NCBI RefSeq assembly: GCF_000474745.1 | Contig: NZ_ASJR01000016.1 | Coordinates: forward strand, 1 to 49,576 | Length of the DNA stretch: 49,576 bases | Direction: 5' to 3' | Origin: Chitinivibrio alkaliphilus ACht1 | GTDB lineage: Bacteria > Fibrobacterota > Chitinivibrionia > Chitinivibrionales > Chitinivibrionaceae | In this document: piece after piece, positions 1 to 6,474 of the stretch | How the letters are laid out: the number at the start of each line of letters is the position of its first letter | Position numbering within the stretch: position 1 is the first letter of the stretch | Program-made: the position numbers and the translations under genes | Notes under the pieces: generated by a model | Seen by the model: the letters and a program-made list of their open reading frames with translations, nothing else | Database searches by the model: none | Told to the model about the DNA's origin: nothing

Positions 1-81
1 TCAGTTATCTTATTTTTGTTGGTGATGCCCCATAGGATATATATTCTTACTGTACTGTACACATGTAGTGAAAGGATTCTT

Positions 82-828
82 ATGGAAAGTATACTGTATA
101 GTTTTTTGGCAGGAATATCTACTTCAATTGGTGTTATATTTCTCCTGATTTTTGGTATGCCCGGGAAAAAGACCTTGGCAACCCTTCTGGGCTTTGCCGG
201 AGGGATTATGCTTGCCATCTCTGTGTTTGAGCTTATGCCTGAAGCACTTGAAATTGGGGATATGCCCAGTACTGTTGTGGGGTTTCTCTTGGGTGTTTTG
301 CTAATGTATTTGCTTGATGCCGTGGTACCGCATTCTCATTTGTCCACTCCAGACAGCCCTGTAGAGGAAAATGCTGCGGGTTTTAAAAGCAGTGCGTCTC
401 CCATACTCCGAACGGGCTATCTTATTCTTTTTGGCATCGCCTTGCATAATCTTCCCGAGGGTCTTGCCATTGGAGCAGGCTTAGAATCAAGTCCTGAACT
501 TGGTTTAATGATAGCTGTAGCAATTGCCTTGCATAATATTCCCGAAGGCATAGCTATGGCGGGGCCTTTGAAGGCTGGTGGTATGAAGAATATGAAAATA
601 TTCCTTTTTACGTTGGCAGCAGGATTAATGACTCCTTTAGGTGCTATTTTGGGGCATATCTTTTTTAATATCTCTGAAGTGTTTGTGGGAGGTTCTCTTG
701 CCTTTGCTGCTGGAGCTATGATTTACATTACCAATGATGAGCTTATTCCTGAAGCTAACGCCATGCACAGTCACCTTGCCAATGGGGGTATAATTGCTGG
801 TCTTCTTCTTGGCTTTGCCGTGTTATAA
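82..828 (+). CDS. ZIP family divalent metal transporter (ZupT-like)
   Basis: Predicted inner-membrane permease of the ZIP family, importing zinc or another divalent metal. The 248-residue protein is almost entirely hydrophobic. It carries the two signature metal-site helices, HNLPEGLAIGAG and HNIPEGIAMAG, each with the family's His-Asn-x-Pro-Glu-Gly motif. A hydrophilic loop with PHSHLS (about residues 82-88) matches the variable His-containing loop between helices III and IV. I chose the ATG at 82 because an AAAGGA ribosome site lies 5 bases upstream; the frame stays open 22 codons further but without such a site. It ends just before a bidirectional hairpin shared with the convergent flavodoxin operon. 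Substrate cannot be told from sequence; zinc or iron are both plausible. Family assignment is firm. Confidence 0.9.
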   Translation: MESILYSFLAGISTSIGVIFLLIFGMPGKKTLATLLGFAGGIMLAISVFELMPEALEIGDMPSTVVGFLLGVLLMYLLDAVVPHSHLSTPDSPVEENAAGFKSSASPILRTGYLILFGIALHNLPEGLAIGAGLESSPELGLMIAVAIALHNIPEGIAMAGPLKAGGMKNMKIFLFTLAAGLMTPLGAILGHIFFNISEVFVGGSLAFAAGAMIYITNDELIPEANAMHSHLANGGIIAGLLLGFAVL

Positions 829-836
829 CTATGTAT

Positions 837-864
837 AAGAGAGAAGGGCCGCCCCTTCTCTCTT
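837..864. terminator. Bidirectional rho-independent terminator hairpin
   Basis: A perfect 12-bp stem (AGAGAGAAGGG plus an outer A-T pair) closes a 4-base CCGC loop between two convergent genes. T-rich bases follow on the plus strand and an A-rich stretch precedes it, so it can serve the ZIP gene and, on the other strand, the DUF2023 gene. Confidence 0.7.
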
Positions 865-871
865 GCGAAGA

Positions 872-1216
872 TCATGCTATCTTGTTTTGTGCAATTTTCC
901 ATATTCTTTTTCTTCGCAAATAGCGTTGACTTTGCTGCACAACATCATAGCCCAGCAGTACTCCCACAATAAAATCTTCAGTATCGGTATACTCATTTAG
1001 AGGCTTCGTTCCAAAACTTTTTACCACTTCAACACAGTCACGATCACCAAAAAAAATATTAAATTTACTATCTGTGACATCTGAAATAGAGTAATAGATA
1101 CTATTATCTTCCATTTTCTTAATGACACGTTCTTTCATATACAGGGGCATTGTGTGCAGTATCATGCGCCGCACCCCCTTTTTATATTCATAGAGATGAT
1201 GACAGAGCACCCTCAT
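872..1216 (-). CDS. DUF2023 family protein, flavodoxin partner
   Basis: Small soluble protein of 114 residues that I recognise as DUF2023 from its N-terminal RVLCHHLYEYKKGVR stretch and its length. Proteins of this family are known to be encoded next to flavodoxin; their biochemical role is not established. The start used here overlaps the flavodoxin stop as ATGA, with AAGGAG in the end of the flavodoxin gene as ribosome site, so the two are probably translationally coupled. The frame could start 9 codons earlier, but that start has no ribosome site. No signal peptide or membrane segment is visible. Basic residues near the C-terminus (RRKRIWK) could contact nucleic acid or an acidic partner such as flavodoxin; that is inference. 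Confidence 0.75.
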   Translation of the reverse strand: MRVLCHHLYEYKKGVRRMILHTMPLYMKERVIKKMEDNSIYYSISDVTDSKFNIFFGDRDCVEVVKSFGTKPLNEYTDTEDFIVGVLLGYDVVQQSQRYLRRKRIWKIAQNKIA

Positions 1217-1698
1217 AGAGACTCCTTGAGAGATGCGGTCCATGCATCTATTTTTTCGTCAACTTCATCGCTGCTGTTATCGTAGTCAAGGACCAGGCCG
1301 ACAAACATGTCATTGATAACAGCACGGCTTTCCTCAAAATTATATCCCTTGGTAGCAGTTTTTCCTATGAGGCGTGCTCCCTGTGTATCAACAACTTTAT
1401 AGATATCTGCCATGGCGTCTACAAATGAATCCGGGTATGACTGAGCATCACCAGTTCCAAAGATCGCCACTTTTTTTCCCGAGAGATCAGCGGTTTCAAG
1501 ATTTTTGAAAAAGGGTATAAAATCATCCTGTAAGTCGCCTATTCCCCAGGTGGACGCTCCCAGAATAATCACGTCATTTTCAGCAAGATCTTTACTTTGT
1601 GCTTCAGACGCATTTTTTGATTCACAGCCCATGGCGTGTGCTATCTTATGTGCTGCATCTTCGCAGTTTCCTGTGGTTGATCCATAAATCACAATCAT
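1213..1698 (-). CDS. fldA: Flavodoxin
   Basis: Small FMN electron carrier that replaces ferredoxin, typically under iron limitation. At 161 residues it has the length of a long-chain flavodoxin. It starts with the phosphate-binding loop IYGSTTGNCEDAA and then shows the two isoalloxazine-contacting loops, STWGIGDLQDDF (about residues 49-60) and GTGDAQSYPDSF (about 81-92), in the usual order. It lies between an uncharacterised gene upstream (15-base gap) and DUF2023 downstream (4-base overlap), so the three form one operon. A TTAG-N6-CTAA dyad sits just upstream of the first gene of the operon, which would fit iron-responsive control. Family assignment is firm; donor and acceptor are unknown. 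Confidence 0.93.
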   Translation of the reverse strand: MIVIYGSTTGNCEDAAHKIAHAMGCESKNASEAQSKDLAENDVIILGASTWGIGDLQDDFIPFFKNLETADLSGKKVAIFGTGDAQSYPDSFVDAMADIYKVVDTQGARLIGKTATKGYNFEESRAVINDMFVGLVLDYDNSSDEVDEKIDAWTASLKESL

Positions 1699-1713
1699 AG
1701 TTTCATCCTTTGT

Positions 1714-2091
1714 TTAGTTTTGGTTTGTACTGTTTTCTTCTATCGATTGAATAAGGTTTTCTATATCACGTCGTGACTGTTTATATTGAATATCCTCAAG
1801 ACGTTTATATTCGCACCAGGCCTCTGCGGTAAGGTGCATAAATCGTTCAAATGCGTGCGGACACATTTGCATAGTTACTCCACGATAGGTAAGGTAGAGA
1901 CGGTGTACGTGTGTTTTTGTAAGGGCCCACACTTTCGTTTGAGGAGTATCGGGAGATAGTTCCAAGAGGTGTGCAAGTTCGGCAAATTCTACCTTTGTCA
2001 TATAGAGTTTAAGACAGCCAAAGCGTAATTCTATTTCATTTTCCGATACGAGATGTATTTCAGCTGTTGTTTTTTGATGCGCAAGACGCAT
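1714..2091 (-). CDS. Hypothetical protein, first gene of flavodoxin operon
   Basis: Not recognised. A 125-residue soluble protein without signal peptide or membrane helix. The N-terminal half alternates charged and hydrophobic residues as in a small beta-rich fold (AEIHLVSENEIELRFGCLKLYM); the C-terminal third is predicted helical and charged. It has four scattered cysteines or histidine-rich spots (WALTKTHVHRLY, MCPHAFERFMH), so metal or cofactor binding is possible but unproved. AGGAGG sits a few bases upstream of the ATG. It precedes flavodoxin by 15 bases on the same strand and is probably cotranscribed. A role in flavodoxin-linked electron transfer or iron response is inferred only from position. 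Confidence 0.6.
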   Translation of the reverse strand: MRLAHQKTTAEIHLVSENEIELRFGCLKLYMTKVEFAELAHLLELSPDTPQTKVWALTKTHVHRLYLTYRGVTMQMCPHAFERFMHLTAEAWCEYKRLEDIQYKQSRRDIENLIQSIEENSTNQN

Positions 2092-2104
2092 AAATCCTCC
2101 TACA

Positions 2105-2120
2105 GTTAGATTATGCTAAC
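2105..2120. promoter_or_regulatory. Dyad GTTAG-N6-CTAAC, candidate operator of flavodoxin operon
   Basis: A 5-bp perfect inverted repeat with a 6-base spacer, 14 bases upstream of the first gene of the flavodoxin operon. The core TTAG-N6-CTAA recurs with identical spacing at 15859-15872 in front of the heme operon. TTAG/CTAA ends resemble operators of DtxR-type metalloregulators. The regulator itself is not in the window. Confidence 0.45.
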
Positions 2121-2390
2121 AAAATACGGCAAGGAATATAATGTTTCAACCTTTTTTTATAAAAATTGATTATTCTGAACGAACTAGTATAATACTGCGT
2201 TTGTTATGGTGTCCTTTTGGTGGCTTCATAGTATCTTAATACTTTCATATAGAATGTTTTAGGAGTTTTTTTAAGCTCTTCTTCATTTTAGTGTTATTTG
2301 TAAGAACTATTGACGGGAAGGGGCTTGTGTTTATTGCATTTTCTCTTTCGTGTTATTTTATATGAAAATGTTAGACACGTCTATTGTATT

Positions 2391-2417
2391 TTGTTAAAAA
2401 ATTTATTATATTATAAT
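2391..2417 (+). promoter_or_regulatory. Candidate sigma-70 promoter of the pilin transcript
   Basis: TTGTTA and a perfect TATAAT are separated by 15 bases, shorter than the usual 17, within very AT-rich DNA. A start near 2424 would give a leader of about 180 bases before the prepilin gene. The stretch 2121-2390 upstream holds no gene that I can see; it is AT-rich and otherwise featureless. Confidence 0.4.
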
Positions 2418-2418
2418 T

Positions 2419-2590
2419 GTCGGACGAAAACCGTCTGACAGAACTTTTTCTTGCGCATTGTGGAGATGGCGGAAAAGGCATATTCGAGAACCCTTTTTCA
2501 ATGGGCCCAAACAAAAGGGGTTTTCACCCTATACGAACTCAGACTCTGCGGGTGGGTTGTAGTTCACACATTTTTAATTTTTTATACTTT
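2419..2590 (+). ncRNA. Structured 5' leader of the prepilin mRNA (unassigned family)
   Basis: The leader contains three apparent helices. The first is a hairpin at 2419-2440 (TGTCGGACG/CGTCTGACA, one G-U pair). The second is a stem pairing AACCCTTTT near 2485 with AAAAGGGGTT near 2515 around a GGGCCC-containing loop. The third is a long-range match of GTCTGA (2433-2438) with TCAGAC (2539-2544), which would compete with the first hairpin. Such mutually exclusive pairings are typical of riboswitches or attenuators. I compared it by eye with c-di-GMP-I and -II riboswitches, 6S, SRP and RNase P RNA and found no match. It could also be a simple mRNA-stabilising leader. Confidence 0.35.
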
Positions 2591-2602
2591 TAGGAGTTTT
2601 TT

Positions 2603-3586
2603 ATGAATGTTAAGGCATTGCGCTCCAATGCGGGTTTTACCCTCATTGAGCTGTTGGTTGTAATTGTTATTCTTGGGTTCCTTGTGGGGATGCTCGCGCC
2701 TCGTCTTGCCTCTATTATTGACGATCGTGTACTTGATACTGTGTGTGGGTCAAACCAGCGTACGGGTGTTCAGTATATTGATGTTTTTCGTCAGCAGGAA
2801 GGGCGTTATCCCTCCGGTCTTATCAATCTTGTTGTGCAAGATGGTGACGGGGTTGCAGATTTTGCTGATCTTGTTTGGGATGAGGATCCTGAGACCGTTG
2901 GTCTTTTTGATGAAGAGCTTGAAGATCATCTTAAGCCCGGTAATTGGGGGATGAATGAAGCTGAGGTTGAAGAGCTTCGCAATTTGGGTATCACCATGTA
3001 TCGTATGATGAATCAATATGATGGGTATAATTTTGGTGAGGGTATTGAAGAAGAAAATCGTCGTGAGCGCCTTGCCCGTGTACGTCTGCGTGAAGCGGAA
3101 AGTGCAACGGCAACAGTCCTTATGGCTGGTCGTGCAAGGATTAATAATGGTGACCCCATAACTGATCCTTTGAATGCTGATAATTTTGGATGGCCTGAAG
3201 GCAGCGATATCTCTATTCCTGAGTTTATCGGTTCTTTTATCTTTGGGCTTGGTGAGACTTCTGAGCTGGTTACCGGTGGGTATGTGCAAAGTACGGCTCT
3301 TTGTCCCGAGGCGGCGCAGCTTGATAATGTGATTTACGGGTATTACTCCCTGGTATTACCTCGTCTTCAAGCTACTTCTGATAGGCTTTTTGGTGACAAT
3401 GAGGTCTATGCGAAGTTTGTTGCTGAGGATGACGATACCCGTACGGAGATATTTGCTCTGCATGAAGGTCTGGCAGAGTGGAATTATGCCGTTGTGTGCA
3501 CCCATGGTCATATGCTTGGCGTAGAGGTTGAGGAGTATGATTTTGTTGGTGCGGCGGCTACTCGTGAAGATGCTGAAGCATTGTAG
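2603..3586 (+). CDS. Type IV prepilin-like protein (possible major pilin)
   Basis: A 327-residue protein with a short basic leader (MNVKALRSNAG) followed by the class III cleavage and methylation motif G/FTLIELLVV, with Phe at +1 and Glu at +5, and a hydrophobic helix to about residue 32. The prepilin peptidase would cut after Gly11. The rest is a large acidic globular domain of about 290 residues, twice the size of most major pilins. TAGGAG gives the ribosome site. It leads the type IV pilus locus, has a long structured leader and is followed by its own strong terminator, which suggests it is made at higher levels than the machine genes downstream; this favours major pilin but does not prove it. 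The second prepilin-like gene of the locus is at 13373. Confidence 0.8.
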   Translation: MNVKALRSNAGFTLIELLVVIVILGFLVGMLAPRLASIIDDRVLDTVCGSNQRTGVQYIDVFRQQEGRYPSGLINLVVQDGDGVADFADLVWDEDPETVGLFDEELEDHLKPGNWGMNEAEVEELRNLGITMYRMMNQYDGYNFGEGIEEENRRERLARVRLREAESATATVLMAGRARINNGDPITDPLNADNFGWPEGSDISIPEFIGSFIFGLGETSELVTGGYVQSTALCPEAAQLDNVIYGYYSLVLPRLQATSDRLFGDNEVYAKFVAEDDDTRTEIFALHEGLAEWNYAVVCTHGHMLGVEVEEYDFVGAAATREDAEAL

Positions 3587-3635
3587 TAGTATTGTCTCTT
3601 CCTGTCTTATTGTTTGCATAATGTAGAGTGGGTTT

Positions 3636-3668
3636 GGTGTCGCTGCAGTGAGCGGCGGCACCTTTTTT
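3636..3668 (+). terminator. Rho-independent terminator after the prepilin gene
   Basis: An 11-bp GC-rich stem (GGTGTCGCTGC with GCGGCGGCACC, two G-U pairs) around loop AGTGA is followed at once by six T residues. It separates the prepilin gene from the pilus assembly genes, which start 36 bases later, so it would act as a partial or full transcription stop. Confidence 0.85.
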
Positions 3669-3704
3669 CCTGATTATTTTTTTACGTAAAGGAGAGGTGT
3701 TTTT

Positions 3705-5264
3705 TTGGCAGAGGCAAAGCGGCAAGGTGCACGGGATATACCGGGGCGTGTGGGCGGAGTTGTGCAAAAGCTGCTCTCCCGGGAGTATTTGGTTATACAG
3801 GTGAGTGAGTACTGTGTGCGGGGGCTTGTGATTCGCAAGGGCGTCCGGGGGGTGGAGTATGGTGCGTTTCGGGAGGTTTATTTTGATGTGTCCGGGTATA
3901 GCTTGCGCATAAAGCTGTCCCGTTTGTTTGAAGAGTTGGGCAAAAATATCCCCGCTGCCTGCCTTTATATTGGTGATGAGGTGCAGATGCTCAGTCTGGA
4001 TCTTCCCTTTTTTCCTCAGAAAAAGATGGGTTCAAATACTCTCCGTATGAGGGATTTAGCATACGCCGAAGCCCAAGAGCTCCAGGGTGAAAGTCATGGG
4101 GCGTATGTTTCTGCGTATTGGGTGGAAGAGGAGCCGGAGGTTCCCCTTGTGGCGATGGATGAGCCCCTGCGTCGAGAGGCTCTTGTTGCGGTGGTGGGGG
4201 AGCAGTTTTATTCCGGTGTTGCAGGGGTGCTGAGGGGGTTTAATAAGAAGCTTGTTGCTATGACATCGCCCGATGTGCTTGGTTTTTCTTTGTGTGGAAA
4301 GACCGTTGCCACCGGCGGTGTGTATGTGGTGGTGGAGTGGCAGCCCGGAGAGGTTTGTGCTGCTTTGGTGGATTCCGGTGTGCAGAAAAAAACTGTTCGG
4401 GTTCCCGTGGACAGGGCTTTGGAGCAGCATGAACAGGTTGCCCAGGTGTGTTCTTTGTTGGTGGAAGATCCCGCATGTATTACAGAGGTGGTTGTGGGGG
4501 GTGAAGGGGTGGAGTCGTTGGTGTGGGATGGGAGTGTCCGCGGTGATGAGCTGGTTTTGAAGAAATGGGATTGTTCACAGGATCTTCCAAGGGTACACGG
4601 TGATATCCCTCTTCCTCCGCGCTATATGGTGGTTTGTGCCGGGGCGGCAAACTGGTTCGGGGAGAAGGAGGCCTCTCTGTTTTGTACGGATGCACAGCCC
4701 CTGGGGAGACGCTTGCGGGCAAATATTCACGCCCTTCCCTTTGTGGTGTTGGTTGTATTGGTTATGGGCCTTTTGTTTGAGTATGGTCAGCTTCAGCGAC
4801 GCCAATATGATATCGGTCTTCGGGTTGAGTCTCTGGAGGAAGAGAAGGAGGAGTTAGAAGAAAGGCAGCAGCAAAAGCGGCGGCTTGATAGAAATCTGCG
4901 TACCTTGACAGACTCGGTTGCTGTGATGAAAGACCGGATGGATCTTTTGCGTGGAGATATGCCCTTGCGTTTGGTTGGGCAGAGGAATTTCCTTGAAGAT
5001 CTTGTTTTGGCAATACCTCCAGAGGTGCAACTTATGAGTTTGGTGCAGGATTCCGATGAGCTGTATTATGTAGAAGGCCGGACCCGGCATGTACAGTCTG
5101 TTCAGTCGTTGCCTCTCCATTTGCGTGATATTCAAGGGGTTCGTGATGTGCGTCTGGAAAGAAGTGAGGAACGTCTTCACGGGCGTGGCGGATATGGGTC
5201 GGGGCGGGAGCGGTGGTATTATGCCCGCCTGCGGGTGCATGTCTCTGAAAGGGGTGCGTTGTGA
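3705..5264 (+). CDS. PilM-PilN-like fusion, type IV pilus alignment protein
   Basis: Inner-membrane alignment protein of 519 residues. The N-terminal part (about 20-310) has the PilM/GspL actin-like pattern: a first strand YLVIQVSEYCVRGLVIRKG, then YIGDEVQMLSLDLPFFPQKK. A single membrane helix (about residues 347-364, FVVLVVLVMGLLFEYG) follows, then a Glu/Arg/Gln-rich coiled coil and a PilN-like ferredoxin-fold domain ending YYARLRVHV. In most type IV pilus operons PilM and PilN are separate; GspL of type II secretion is naturally arranged like this. The start is a TTG, chosen for the AAAGGAGAGG site 7-10 bases upstream; no nearby ATG exists. The stop overlaps the PilO start as GTGA. The assignment rests on topology and gene order as much as on motifs. 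Confidence 0.75.
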   Translation: MAEAKRQGARDIPGRVGGVVQKLLSREYLVIQVSEYCVRGLVIRKGVRGVEYGAFREVYFDVSGYSLRIKLSRLFEELGKNIPAACLYIGDEVQMLSLDLPFFPQKKMGSNTLRMRDLAYAEAQELQGESHGAYVSAYWVEEEPEVPLVAMDEPLRREALVAVVGEQFYSGVAGVLRGFNKKLVAMTSPDVLGFSLCGKTVATGGVYVVVEWQPGEVCAALVDSGVQKKTVRVPVDRALEQHEQVAQVCSLLVEDPACITEVVVGGEGVESLVWDGSVRGDELVLKKWDCSQDLPRVHGDIPLPPRYMVVCAGAANWFGEKEASLFCTDAQPLGRRLRANIHALPFVVLVVLVMGLLFEYGQLQRRQYDIGLRVESLEEEKEELEERQQQKRRLDRNLRTLTDSVAVMKDRMDLLRGDMPLRLVGQRNFLEDLVLAIPPEVQLMSLVQDSDELYYVEGRTRHVQSVQSLPLHLRDIQGVRDVRLERSEERLHGRGGYGSGRERWYYARLRVHVSERGAL

Positions 5265-5836
5265 GAAAATTAACGCGGAATGAACAACTGTTGCTTGTTG
5301 TACTTGTGGGGATTGCCGGGCTGTACTTTTTTAATACGAAGGTGCATCAACCGCTGAGTGAAAATATCGACGCCTTGGTAGAACAGAACAATCAATTGGT
5401 TTCAGAGGTGGAGGAGTTACGGGCTCTTCCCCTTGAAACGGGGGGGGTCCAACGCGCAATAAGCCGTGTTTCAAAGGAGGTTGCGGAAGTTCAGGAGGAG
5501 TATGAGACAGAGCTTTTTGCCCGCCTTCCCATGCGGGATCGTGTGGAGGAGTTGGGGGTCTCCGTGGGGAATATTATCACCCAAAATGGATTTGAACTTG
5601 ATCATATTCGTTCGGTTCTTGATGAGAGTCATTCCGTAAAAGGGGGGCCGGAGCAGTGGAGAAGGGAGTTTTCTCTGCATTTGCATACCGTGCGTATTAT
5701 GGGAAACTTTATGGATTTTATACGTGTCCTTACGGCGCTTTCTGCCATGGAGCGCATTGTGGTGTTGAGCGATATTGTTATAAAAGATCCGGATGTTAAG
5801 GGTAATGTTACTATTGAATTTTATCTCTTGCTGTGA
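5261..5836 (+). CDS. pilO: PilO-like type IV pilus inner-membrane protein
   Basis: A 191-residue bitopic protein: short cytoplasmic tail MRKLTRNEQ, one membrane helix (about residues 10-25), a coiled coil (about 30-85, including VEQNNQLVSEVEELRALP) and a periplasmic alpha/beta domain of the PilO type ending in FYLLL. PilO pairs with PilN to link the cytoplasmic ring to PilP and the secretin. It starts with GTG overlapping the PilM-N stop (GTGA), so it is translationally coupled. Length and position fit PilO; sequence similarity in this family is low, so the order of genes carries much of the weight. Confidence 0.8.
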   Translation: MRKLTRNEQLLLVVLVGIAGLYFFNTKVHQPLSENIDALVEQNNQLVSEVEELRALPLETGGVQRAISRVSKEVAEVQEEYETELFARLPMRDRVEELGVSVGNIITQNGFELDHIRSVLDESHSVKGGPEQWRREFSLHLHTVRIMGNFMDFIRVLTALSAMERIVVLSDIVIKDPDVKGNVTIEFYLLL

Positions 5837-5845
5837 GGAAGGTAT

Positions 5846-6061
5846 ATGAATAAGGATGTTATTCGTGCGGTGAAAGAGCATGAACGGGTTATGGCAAAAC
5901 TCCAGGAGTTGTACCTTGAGCTTTATTCGCATGATGGGTTTGGTCAATTGCGTTTAGAGATGCGGTTTATGAAGAAGGGTCAAAAGGAGGTGCTTATTAA
6001 TTGTGGAAAGGAATATCGGTATGTGCTGCCCTATGAAAAAAGCTCTGATTCTTCCTCATAA
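5846..6061 (+). CDS. Small hypothetical protein between PilO and PilP
   Basis: Not recognised. A 71-residue charged protein with no signal peptide or membrane helix; the first 40 residues look helical and the end is a serine run. GAGGAAGG lies just upstream of its ATG, 9 bases after the pilO stop. Its last 29 bases overlap the start of the PilP-like gene in another frame. The conserved spacing and good ribosome site support a real gene. It may be a cytoplasmic accessory factor of the pilus, but this is inferred from position only. Confidence 0.55.
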   Translation: MNKDVIRAVKEHERVMAKLQELYLELYSHDGFGQLRLEMRFMKKGQKEVLINCGKEYRYVLPYEKSSDSSS

Positions 6062-6461
6062 GGCTGTACTTTCGGCTCTTCTTTTTTGGGTGTTCGGTCA
6101 CGCAGGGGGTCAGGGAAGGAATCCTTTTTCTTCTCCAGAGTTGCGTCCTGTACCGTCTTTTCAGTCTTCTTCCGAGGAAAAGAGTGCTGCGGGGGATCTG
6201 CTTATGGATGGGGTGCGTTGGGAATTTTTGCCGCGTATACAGGTTCGCGGGATTATTCTCAGTGGGGATGTCCCCACGGTTCGTCTCTACGTTGAAGGCC
6301 TGGGTAATTTGATCCTCCAATCGGGTGATCGGGTTCTTTTGCCTCCTCCTGCGGAGGATACCGGAGGAGAGTATGTTTGGTTTCGTGTGCATCATATCGA
6401 GAAAAATCAGCTGACCCTCTATTTTGATGACGGAACCATGGTTTCAGGACGATTTCTATGA
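6033..6461 (+). CDS. pilP: PilP-like pilus periplasmic protein
   Basis: A 142-residue exported protein. A basic start (MKKALILPHK) and hydrophobic core to about residue 25 form the signal or anchor, with no lipobox cysteine. It continues with a proline/serine-rich linker containing RNPFSSPELRPVP, reminiscent of the 'RDPF' region of PilP, and a small beta domain with pattern VRGIILSGDVPTVRLYVEG ... LQSGDRVL ... LTLYFDDG typical of the PilP/GspC HR domain. PilP connects PilN/O with the secretin. I prefer the ATG at 6033, which gives a proper signal sequence, over an in-frame start at 6003. It overlaps the previous gene and precedes pilQ by 13 bases. Confidence 0.75.
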   Translation: MKKALILPHKAVLSALLFWVFGHAGGQGRNPFSSPELRPVPSFQSSSEEKSAAGDLLMDGVRWEFLPRIQVRGIILSGDVPTVRLYVEGLGNLILQSGDRVLLPPPAEDTGGEYVWFRVHHIEKNQLTLYFDDGTMVSGRFL

Positions 6462-6474
6462 ATGCGGGAGTATT

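Noticed and set aside
2419-2590. c-di-GMP riboswitch before the pilin gene
   Set aside because: The conserved GEMM core bases and the c-di-GMP-II pseudoknot sequence are absent by eye.
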